From: an uncultured Burkholderiaceae bacterium
Lineage (GTDB): Bacteria; Pseudomonadota; Gammaproteobacteria; Burkholderiales; Burkholderiaceae_C
NCBI GenBank assembly: GCA_938022295.1
Contig: CALIDR010000072.1
Location: forward strand, 1 to 16,515
DNA: 16,515 nt
Direction of reading: 5' to 3'
Part shown: piece after piece, positions 6,715-12,934 of the stretch
Position numbering within the stretch: position 1 is the first letter of the stretch
How the letters are laid out: each line of letters starts with the position of its first letter
The notes under the pieces: generated by a model
What the model saw: the letters and a program-made list of their open reading frames with translations, nothing else
What the model was told of the DNA's origin: nothing
The model's database searches: none
Program-made: the position numbers and the translations under genes

Positions 6715-7805
6715 CGCCGCCGCGGCTGCTGCTCACCGGTGACGCCGACAGCGTGCACCTGCAGCGCTGGGTCGCCGAGATGCACGCCCGCGGCGCCGAG
6801 TGCCACGTGCTGACACGCCGCCCGGCCGCGGTGCCCGGCGCGGCGACGGTGCAAGCGCTGCACCCGGGTGGCGACGCGCGCGGCTGGCTGCTCGCGCTGC
6901 CGCAGGTGCGCGCGTTCGCGCGGCGGCTGGCGCCGGACCTCGTGCACGGCCACTACGTGACGTCCAACGGCCTGTGGGCGGCCGCGAGCGGCGTGCACCC
7001 GGTCGTGCTGACCGCGTGGGGCAGCGACCTGCTGGTCACGCCGCAGCGCGGCGCGGCCTGGCGGGCGCTGACGCGCTGGATCGTACGCCGCGCCGATCTG
7101 CTGACGGCCGACGCCGCCGACGTCGTCGCCGCCCTGCGGGCGCACGGCGCCACCGCCCCGTGCGTCGAGATCCACTGGGGCGCCGACGTCGAGCGGTTCA
7201 CGCCGCCGGCGGCGCCGCGCGACCCCGCGGTGTTCACGATCGCGAGCCCGCGGCAGTGGCTGCCGAACTACGCGATCGACGTCGTGCTCGACGCCGTCGC
7301 GGCGCTGCGCCGCCGCGAGCCCGGCGCGCGGCTTCGCCTGCTGCTGCTCGGTGGCGGCGCGCTCGAGCCGGGGCTGCGCCAGCGCGCGGCCGCGCTCGGC
7401 CTGTCCGACCCGCAGGGCGCGGAGGAGCCGGTGGCGCGGTTCGTCGGCCGTGTCGACGACGCCGGACTCGTGCAGGCGCTGCGCGCGGCCGACGTCGCGG
7501 TCAGCGTGCCGCGAAGCGACGCCACGTCGGTGGCGCTGCTCGAGGCGATGGCGTGCGGCTGCGCCGTCGTCGCCTCGGACCTGCCGGCCAACCGCGCCTG
7601 GGTCGAGCCCGCCGGCGGCCGCCTGGTGCCCGCCGGCGACGCCGCCGCGCTCGCCGACGCGCTGCACGCGCTGTGGCGCGACCGCGCCGCCACCGCGGCG
7701 ATGGGCGCGCACAACCGCGCGCTGGCGGTGCGGCGGGCGTCGCGGCGCGAGCAGATGGACCGCATGTGGGCGCTGTACCTGCGCCTGCTCGGGCGCGCGG
7801 CATGA
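6711..7805 (+). CDS. GT4-family glycosyltransferase
   Basis: The 364-residue protein has the two-lobed GT-B layout. The N-terminal lobe carries LLLTGDADSVHLQRWVAEM (6-24) and DLVHGHYVTSNG (76-87), then TAWGSDLL (101-108). The C-terminal lobe carries TIASPRQWLPNYAIDVVLDA (176-195), LLLLGGGALEPGLRQ (210-224), FVGRVDD (244-250) and the nucleotide-binding PRSDATSVALLEAMACGCAV (267-286). The usual E-x7-E motif appears as D270-x7-E278, a common variant. This family transfers a sugar from a nucleotide donor with retention, usually at the cytosolic face of the inner membrane. GTG 6711 overlaps the previous TGA by 4 bases, and the stop overlaps the next ATG, so it is tightly coupled. An extended upstream frame is out-of-phase acyltransferase sequence. 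Donor and acceptor are unknown. Confidence 0.92.
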   Translation: MTPPRLLLTGDADSVHLQRWVAEMHARGAECHVLTRRPAAVPGAATVQALHPGGDARGWLLALPQVRAFARRLAPDLVHGHYVTSNGLWAAASGVHPVVLTAWGSDLLVTPQRGAAWRALTRWIVRRADLLTADAADVVAALRAHGATAPCVEIHWGADVERFTPPAAPRDPAVFTIASPRQWLPNYAIDVVLDAVAALRRREPGARLRLLLLGGGALEPGLRQRAAALGLSDPQGAEEPVARFVGRVDDAGLVQALRAADVAVSVPRSDATSVALLEAMACGCAVVASDLPANRAWVEPAGGRLVPAGDAAALADALHALWRDRAATAAMGAHNRALAVRRASRREQMDRMWALYLRLLGRAA

Positions 7806-8824
7806 ACGCGCCGCACCTCGTGAGCGTCATCGCGCCGTGCCGCAACGAGCGCGACCACGTCGCCGCCTTCGTCGACGCCGTGCGCGCGCAGCGCCTGCCC
7901 GCGGGCTGGGCGCTCGAGCTGATCGTGGCCGACGGCGCGAGCGACGACGGCACGCGCGAGGCGCTGGCCGCGCTCGCCGCCGCCGAGCCGCGGCTCACGG
8001 TGGTCGACAACCCGCAGCGCATCGTCGCCAGCGGGCTGAACCGGGCGCTGGCGATCGCGCGCGGCGACGTGATCGTGCGCATGGACGTGCACACCGCCTA
8101 TGCCGCCGACTACGTGGCCACGTGCCTGGCCACCCTCAAGCGCACCGGCGCCGACAACGTCGGCGGCCCCTGGCGCGCCCAGGGCGACGGGCCGTGGGGG
8201 CGGGCGATCGCCGCCGCGTTCCAGTCGCGCTGGGTCGCCGGCGACGCGGCGTCGCGCCGGCTCGACCTCGAAGGGCCGGTCGACACCGTCTACCTCGGCT
8301 GCTGGCCGCGCGCGACGTTCGAGCGCTTCGGCGGCTTCGACGAGACGCTGGTGCGCAACCAGGACGACGAGCACAACCTGCGCATCGTGCGCGGCGGCGG
8401 CGTCGTGTGGCAAAGCGCCGCCATCCGCTCGCGCTACCGGCCGCGCGAATCGCTGCGCGCGCTCGCCCGCCAGTGGCTGCAGTACGGCTACTGGAAGCCG
8501 TTCGTGATGCGCAAGCACGGCCAGCCGGCCGCGGCGCGCCACCTGCTGCCGGGCGCCTTCGTCGCCGCGCTCGCCCTCGCCGCCGTGGCGGCGCCGCTCG
8601 GCGCGGGCCTGGCGCCGCTGGGCTGGCTCGCCGGCGGCTATGCCGCGCTCGTGGCGACGCTCAGCCTGGGCGTGGCCGTCGGCACGCCGGCGCGGCTGTG
8701 GTGGCGGCTGCCCATCGTGATCGCCACGCAGCACCTGGCGTACGGCGCCGGCTCGCTGCTCGGCGCCTGGGACGCGCTGCGCGGCGGCCCCGGGCGCCAG
8801 CGCTTCGCGCGCCTGAGCCGCTGA
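7802..8824 (+). CDS. ExoA-type GT2 glycosyltransferase with C-terminal membrane segments
   Basis: The 340-residue protein is a GT-A fold enzyme: VSVIAPCRNERDHV (7-20), IVADGASDDGTREAL (41-55), the metal-binding D-x-H at 95-97 in VRMDVHTAY, and the likely catalytic acid in RNQDDEHNLRI (185-195). Segments NPQRIVASGLNRALAIARGD (70-89), GADNVGGPW (116-124), VDTVYLGCW (160-168) and ARQWLQYGYWKPFVMRKHG (222-240) are hallmarks of the succinoglycan ExoA-like subfamily (beta-glycosyltransferases in exopolysaccharide pathways). About three hydrophobic stretches follow (251-270, 273-296, 303-322), anchoring it in the inner membrane. ATG 7802 overlaps the upstream TGA (ATGA). It probably extends the lipid-linked unit after or before the GT4 enzyme. 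Substrate is not resolvable. Confidence 0.92.
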   Translation: MNAPHLVSVIAPCRNERDHVAAFVDAVRAQRLPAGWALELIVADGASDDGTREALAALAAAEPRLTVVDNPQRIVASGLNRALAIARGDVIVRMDVHTAYAADYVATCLATLKRTGADNVGGPWRAQGDGPWGRAIAAAFQSRWVAGDAASRRLDLEGPVDTVYLGCWPRATFERFGGFDETLVRNQDDEHNLRIVRGGGVVWQSAAIRSRYRPRESLRALARQWLQYGYWKPFVMRKHGQPAAARHLLPGAFVAALALAAVAAPLGAGLAPLGWLAGGYAALVATLSLGVAVGTPARLWWRLPIVIATQHLAYGAGSLLGAWDALRGGPGRQRFARLSR

Positions 8825-8837
8825 GGCGCCGACCGCG

Positions 8838-9536
8838 ATGGCGAGCGACGACGAAACCGACGCCGTGCGCGCGCGCTACGCCCGCCGCGACCCGGACGAC
8901 CCGCGCTACCACCCGCTGAACCCGGAGGTCTGGCGCGCGCGCCTGGAGCGCGAGCGCCTGCTGCTGCGCTGGCTCGCCCGGCTCGGCTGGCGCGACCTCG
9001 GCGCCAGGAGCGCGACCGACGTCGGCTGCGGCAGCGGCGGCCAGCTGCTCGAGCTCGTCCGCATCGGCTTTTCGCCGGCGCGGCTGACCGGCCTCGAGCT
9101 GCTGCCCGAACGCGCCGCGCTGGCGCGCGCGCGGCTGCCGGCCGCGCTGCGGCTGATCGAGGGCGACGCGCTCGACGCCCCGGTCGAGCCCGCGAGCCAG
9201 GACCTGGTGCTGCAGTCGACCGTGTTCTCGTCGCTGCTCGACGCCGCGTACCGCCGGCGGCTGGCCGACGCGATGTGGCGCTGGGTGCGCCCCGGCGGCG
9301 GCATCTGGTGGTACGACTTCACGCGCGACAACCCGCGCAACGCCGACGTGCGCGGCGTGCCGCGCGCCGACGTGGCGGCGCTGTTCCCGCACGGCACAAT
9401 GCGCGCCTGGCGCGTGACGCTGGCCCCGCCGCTGGCGCGCGCGGTGTGCCGCGTGCATCCGGCGCTGTACGGCGTATTCGACGCGGTGCCGCCGCTGCGC
9501 ACGCACCTGCTGTGCTGGATCGGCAAGCCGCGCTGA
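8838..9536 (+). CDS. Class I SAM-dependent methyltransferase
   Basis: The 232-residue protein contains the SAM-binding glycine loop TDVGCGSGGQLLELV (60-74), acidic Glu87 at the end of strand 2 (LTGLELLP), a GDALDAP stretch at 109-115 and the post-motif strand DLVLQSTVF (122-130). The C-terminus HPALYGVFDAVPPLRTHLLC (207-226) resembles tails I associate with methyltransferases in capsule and exopolysaccharide loci. The likely role is O- or N-methylation of a sugar in the glycan, or chain capping; the acceptor is unknown. ATG 8838 is 13 bases after the GT2 stop and has no clear Shine-Dalgarno. No membrane segment is present, so it should act in the cytosol. Confidence 0.85.
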   Translation: MASDDETDAVRARYARRDPDDPRYHPLNPEVWRARLERERLLLRWLARLGWRDLGARSATDVGCGSGGQLLELVRIGFSPARLTGLELLPERAALARARLPAALRLIEGDALDAPVEPASQDLVLQSTVFSSLLDAAYRRRLADAMWRWVRPGGGIWWYDFTRDNPRNADVRGVPRADVAALFPHGTMRAWRVTLAPPLARAVCRVHPALYGVFDAVPPLRTHLLCWIGKPR

Positions 9537-9580
9537 CCGGCCCCGTTCCCCCGTCCCAACCGCCACCCAGGATTGCAGCG

Positions 9581-10930
9581 ATGAAAGTCACGGTCGTCGG
9601 CACCGGTTACGTCGGCCTCGTCACCGGCGCCTGCCTCGCCGAGATGGGCAACCACGTGCTGTGTCTCGACGTCGACGAGCGCAAGATCCGCATCCTGCAG
9701 GACGGCGGGCTGCCGATCCACGAGCCCGGCCTGCTCGACGTCGTGCGCCGCAACGTGCAGGCCAGGCGGCTCGAGTTCTCGACCGACGTCGACCGCGGCG
9801 TGCAGCACGGCACGCTGCAGTTCATCGCCGTGGGCACGCCGCCCGACGAGGACGGCTCGGCCGACCTGCGCCACGTCGTCGAGGCGGCGCGCCAGATCGG
9901 CCGCCGCATGACCGACTACAAGGTCGTCGTCGACAAGAGCACGGTGCCGGTGGGCACGGCCGACCGCGTGCGCGCCGCGATCGCCGAGGAGCTCGCCGCG
10001 CGCGGCGTGGAGGTCGACTTCGCCGTCGTCAGCAACCCCGAGTTCCTGAAGGAAGGCGCGGCGGTCGACGACTTCATGCGCCCCGACCGCGTGATCGTCG
10101 GCGCCGACGACGAGCGCGCCGTGCTGCTGATGCGCTCGCTGTACGCGCCGTTCGTGCGCAGCCGCGACCGCCTGCTCGTGATGGACGTGCGCAGCGCCGA
10201 GTTCACGAAGTACGCCGCCAACGCGATGCTGGCCACCCGCATCAGCTTCATGAACGAGCTGGCGCTGCTGGCCGAGAAGCTCGGCGCCGACATCGAGCGC
10301 GTGCGCCAGGGCATCGGCAGCGACCCGCGCATCGGCCACCAGTTCCTCTACGCCGGGGCCGGCTACGGCGGCTCGTGCTTCCCGAAGGACGTCAAGGCGC
10401 TGCTGAAGACCGCCGCCGATCACGGCCAGGCGCTGTGGGTGCTCGAGGCGGTGGAGCGCGCCAACGAGCGGCAGAAGCACGTGCTGGTCGACAAGATCGT
10501 CGCCCGCTTCGGCGAGCGGCTGGACGGCCGCACGTTCGCGCTGTGGGGGCTGGCGTTCAAGCCCGGCACCGACGACATGCGCGAGGCGCCGAGCCGCGTG
10601 CTGGTGGCCGACCTGCTCGCGCGCGGCGCGCGCATCACCGCCTACGACCCGGTGGCGATCGACGAGGCCAGGCGCGTGTTCGGCGATACGCCGGGCCTGG
10701 CCTACGCCGACAGCGCGGTGGCCGCGCTCGACGGCGCCGACGCGCTCGTCATCATCACCGAGTGGAAGGAGTTCCGCAGCCCCGACTTCGACGCGATGCG
10801 CGCCGCGCTGAAGCAGCCGGTGCTGTTCGACGGCCGCAACCTGTTCGAGCCGGCGCTGCTGGCCGCGCTCGGCATCGAGTACCACGCGATCGGCCGCGCC
10901 GCGCGCGGGGTGTCGCTGCACGAGGCGTGA
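9581..10930 (+). CDS. ugd: UDP-glucose 6-dehydrogenase
   Basis: The 449-residue protein matches the bacterial UDP-glucose dehydrogenase length. It oxidises UDP-glucose to UDP-glucuronate with two NAD+ in the cytosol. Visible features are the NAD-binding VVGTGYVGLVTGACLAEMG (5-23), STVPVGTADRV (120-130), SNPEFLKEGAAVDDFMRPDR (151-170), the conserved Lys210 in EFTKYAANAMLATR (207-220), catalytic Cys266 in GYGGSCFPKDVKALL (261-275), and FALWGLAFKPGTDDMREAPS in the C-terminal domain. All key residues are present, so it should be active. ATG 9581 is preceded by AGGA (9569-9572) at good spacing, after a 44-base gap that is among the longest inside the operon. Its stop overlaps the aminotransferase GTG by 4 bases. 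It may supply uronic acid to the glycan or a precursor for a pentose sugar. Confidence 0.96.
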   Translation: MKVTVVGTGYVGLVTGACLAEMGNHVLCLDVDERKIRILQDGGLPIHEPGLLDVVRRNVQARRLEFSTDVDRGVQHGTLQFIAVGTPPDEDGSADLRHVVEAARQIGRRMTDYKVVVDKSTVPVGTADRVRAAIAEELAARGVEVDFAVVSNPEFLKEGAAVDDFMRPDRVIVGADDERAVLLMRSLYAPFVRSRDRLLVMDVRSAEFTKYAANAMLATRISFMNELALLAEKLGADIERVRQGIGSDPRIGHQFLYAGAGYGGSCFPKDVKALLKTAADHGQALWVLEAVERANERQKHVLVDKIVARFGERLDGRTFALWGLAFKPGTDDMREAPSRVLVADLLARGARITAYDPVAIDEARRVFGDTPGLAYADSAVAALDGADALVIITEWKEFRSPDFDAMRAALKQPVLFDGRNLFEPALLAALGIEYHAIGRAARGVSLHEA

Positions 10931-12087
10931 GCGCGGCGCCGTTCCTGCCGTTCGCGCGGCCCGAGATCGGCGACGAGGAGATCGCCGAAGTCGTCGACAC
11001 GCTGCGTTCGGGCTGGATCACGACGGGGCCGAAGGCGCAGCGCTTCGAGCGCGACTTCGCCGCCTTCCTCGGCGACGAGGCGCTGCAGTGCGTGGCCGTG
11101 AATTCGGCCACCGCCGGCCTGCACCTGGCGCTCGAGGCGCTTCGCATCGGCCCCGGCGACGAGGTGATCGTGCCGACGCACACCTTCACCGCCACCGCCG
11201 AGGTCGTGCGCTACCTCGGCGCCGACGTGCGGCTCGTCGACGTCGACGCGGCGACGCTGAACCTCGACCCGCGGCACGTGGAGGCGGCGATCGGCCCGCG
11301 CACGAAGGCGATCGTGCCGGTGCACTTCGCCGGCCTCGCCGCCGACATGCCGGCCCTGCTGGCCATCGCTCGACGGCACGGGCTGAAGGTGGTCGAGGAC
11401 GCCGCCCACGCGCTGCCGGCCACCAGCGGCGGCGCGCTCGTGGGCACGCTCGCCAGCGACGCGACGGTGTTCAGCTTCTACGCCAACAAGACGATCACGA
11501 CCGGCGAGGGCGGCATGCTCGTGACGCGCGACGCCGCGCTCGCGAAGCGGGCGCGCGTGATGCGGCTGCACGGCATCGACCGCGACGCGTTCGACCGCTT
11601 CACCTCGAAGGTGCCGGGGTGGGCCTACGCCGTCGTCGCACCGGGCTTCAAGTACAACCTGACCGATCTCGCCGCCGCGCTCGGGCTGCAGCAGCTGAAG
11701 AAGGCGTGGGCGTTCCAGCGGCGGCGCGCGGCGATCGCTGCCGCCTACGACGACGGCTTCGCCGCGCTGCCCGCTGTGCGCCCCGCGCCGGCGCCGGCGG
11801 GCGACATCCACGCCTGGCACCTGTACGTGCTGCGCCTGGCCGACGGCGCGCCGGTCGACCGCGACACGCTGATCGAGCGCCTGTTCGCCGCCGGCATCGG
11901 CTGCAGCGTGCACTACATCCCGCTGCACCGCCAGCCGTACTGGCGCGACCGCTACCGCCTCGACGCCGCGATGTTCCCGGCGAGCGACGACGCCTACCGG
12001 CGCCTGGTCAGCCTGCCGATCTACCCCGGGATGACCGACGGCGACGTGCAGCGCGTGGTCGAGGCGGTGCGGCACGCGCTGCACTGA
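10927..12087 (+). CDS. DegT/DnrJ/EryC1/StrS-family (ArnB-like) sugar aminotransferase
   Basis: The 386-residue protein, beginning at GTG 10927, is a PLP-dependent fold-type I sugar aminotransferase, transferring an amino group (usually from glutamate) to a keto sugar nucleotide. Features: FLPFARPEIGDEEIAEVVDT (6-25), SGWITTGPKAQRFE (28-41), VNSATAGLHLALEAL (58-72), VVEDAAHALPA (155-165) with PLP-contacting Asp158, and VFSFYANKTITTGEGGMLVT (181-200) with Schiff-base Lys188. HGID-x-DA-x-DR and APGFKYNLTDLAAALGLQQL resemble E. coli ArnB, which forms UDP-4-amino-4-deoxy-L-arabinose, more than Campylobacter PglE as I recall them. However, the adjacent 4,6-dehydratase offers a 4-keto-6-deoxy-HexNAc substrate, and no ArnA is present. 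The GTGA overlap with ugd couples the two. Family is certain, substrate is not. Confidence 0.93.
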   Translation: MSAAPFLPFARPEIGDEEIAEVVDTLRSGWITTGPKAQRFERDFAAFLGDEALQCVAVNSATAGLHLALEALRIGPGDEVIVPTHTFTATAEVVRYLGADVRLVDVDAATLNLDPRHVEAAIGPRTKAIVPVHFAGLAADMPALLAIARRHGLKVVEDAAHALPATSGGALVGTLASDATVFSFYANKTITTGEGGMLVTRDAALAKRARVMRLHGIDRDAFDRFTSKVPGWAYAVVAPGFKYNLTDLAAALGLQQLKKAWAFQRRRAAIAAAYDDGFAALPAVRPAPAPAGDIHAWHLYVLRLADGAPVDRDTLIERLFAAGIGCSVHYIPLHRQPYWRDRYRLDAAMFPASDDAYRRLVSLPIYPGMTDGDVQRVVEAVRHALH

Positions 12088-12106
12088 GCGCGCATCGCCC
12101 GCGCCG

Positions 12107-12709
12107 ATGGCCAAGCGCCTGTTCGACGTCGTCGTCGCCGCGCTGGCGCTGGTGCTGCTCGCGCCGCTGCTGCTGGCGATCGCGCTGTGGATCCGGCTCG
12201 ATTCGCCCGGCCCGGCGCTGTTCCGCCAGGAGCGCGTCGGCCGCGCCGGGCGGCCGTTTCGCATCCACAAGTTCCGCACCATGGTCGCCGACGCGCAGCG
12301 CCGCGGGCCGGCGCTCACGGTCGGCGACGACGCGCGCATCACCCGCGCCGGCCGCTGGCTGCGGCGCTGGCGTCTGGACGAGCTGCCGCAGCTGATCGAC
12401 GTGCTCGCCGGCGACATGAGCCTCGTCGGCCCGCGGCCCGAGGTGCCGCGCTACGTGGCGCTGTATCCGCCGGCGCTGCGCGAGCGCGTGCTGGCGGCGC
12501 GTCCGGGCATCACCGACCCCTCGTCGCTCGCGTTCCTCGACGAGGCCGCGCAACTCGCCGAGGCCGCCGACCCCGAGCGCGAGTACGTCGAGGCGATCCT
12601 GCCGCGCAAGCTCCAGCTCGCGGCCGACTACGCCGACCGCGCGACGCTGCTGACCGACCTGCGCTGGATCGCGCGCACGCTGGCGCGGCTCGCTTTCGGC
12701 GGTCGGTAG
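12107..12709 (+). CDS. Small bacterial sugar transferase (monotopic phosphoglycosyl transferase)
   Basis: At 200 residues this is the minimal, PglC-sized form of the family that transfers a sugar phosphate from a UDP-sugar to undecaprenyl phosphate, starting glycan assembly at the inner-membrane face. It has the N-terminal signature AKRLFDVVVA, a re-entrant hydrophobic helix (~7-30), LDSPGPALFRQERVGRAGRP (31-50), HKFRTM (54-59), the catalytic Asp-Glu pair D91-E92 in WRLDELPQLIDVL, and GDMSLVGPRPEVPRY (102-116). Where PglC/WbaP relatives usually have PGITGWAQVNGR, this protein reads PGITDPSSLAFLDEA (starting near 133). The start ATG is 19 bases after the aminotransferase stop. The first sugar cannot be fixed from sequence; the neighbours suggest an amino-deoxy HexNAc. 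Confidence 0.92.
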   Translation: MAKRLFDVVVAALALVLLAPLLLAIALWIRLDSPGPALFRQERVGRAGRPFRIHKFRTMVADAQRRGPALTVGDDARITRAGRWLRRWRLDELPQLIDVLAGDMSLVGPRPEVPRYVALYPPALRERVLAARPGITDPSSLAFLDEAAQLAEAADPEREYVEAILPRKLQLAADYADRATLLTDLRWIARTLARLAFGGR

Positions 12710-12934
12710 CATTCGCGGTCGCTTTCGCCACGACCGATGGGAAGACCGTGACCGCGTCCGAACGGATCCGCCGATCGCCGGCGCTGCGCCGGCCCGCGGC
12801 GCCCGGCGCACGCGCGGGCGTGGCGTGGCCCCGTCCACCGGCGGCCGGGCTCGTGCCGCCACGCAGCGGCGATGTCGCCTGGGCAGCCCCTGCGCGCGGC
12901 GCCGCGCGCCCGCACTGACGTCGTGCCGATCCGG
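12710..12934 (+). other. Intergenic leader before the dehydratase gene
   Basis: This is the longest stretch without a confidently assigned gene (225 bases, or 162 if the dehydratase starts at 12872). Frames across it encode Arg/Pro/Ala-rich sequence with no family character. It contains one strong GC hairpin (12777-12793), no T-tract and no obvious -10 box. It may be an untranslated leader holding a promoter or attenuator for the dehydratase; nothing more can be supported. Confidence 0.4.
12777..12793 (+). repeat. Perfect GC hairpin in the leader
   Basis: GCCGGCG (12777-12783), a 3-base loop CTG, and CGCCGGC (12787-12793) form a perfect 7-bp stem, 67 bases after the sugar-transferase stop and 79 or 142 bases before the two possible dehydratase starts. 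No U-run follows. It could pause or partly terminate transcription or protect an mRNA end, but chance formation in such GC-rich DNA is possible. Confidence 0.35.

Noticed and set aside
9394..9404. CACAAT box within the methyltransferase gene as an internal promoter
   Set aside because: It is inside a conserved coding region, with no start codon of a real gene close downstream.
12187..12918. Plus-strand frame that could fill the gap before the dehydratase
   Set aside because: Its first part is a shadow of the sugar transferase, and the part inside the gap is Arg/Pro/Ala-rich with no start, ribosome site or domain signature.
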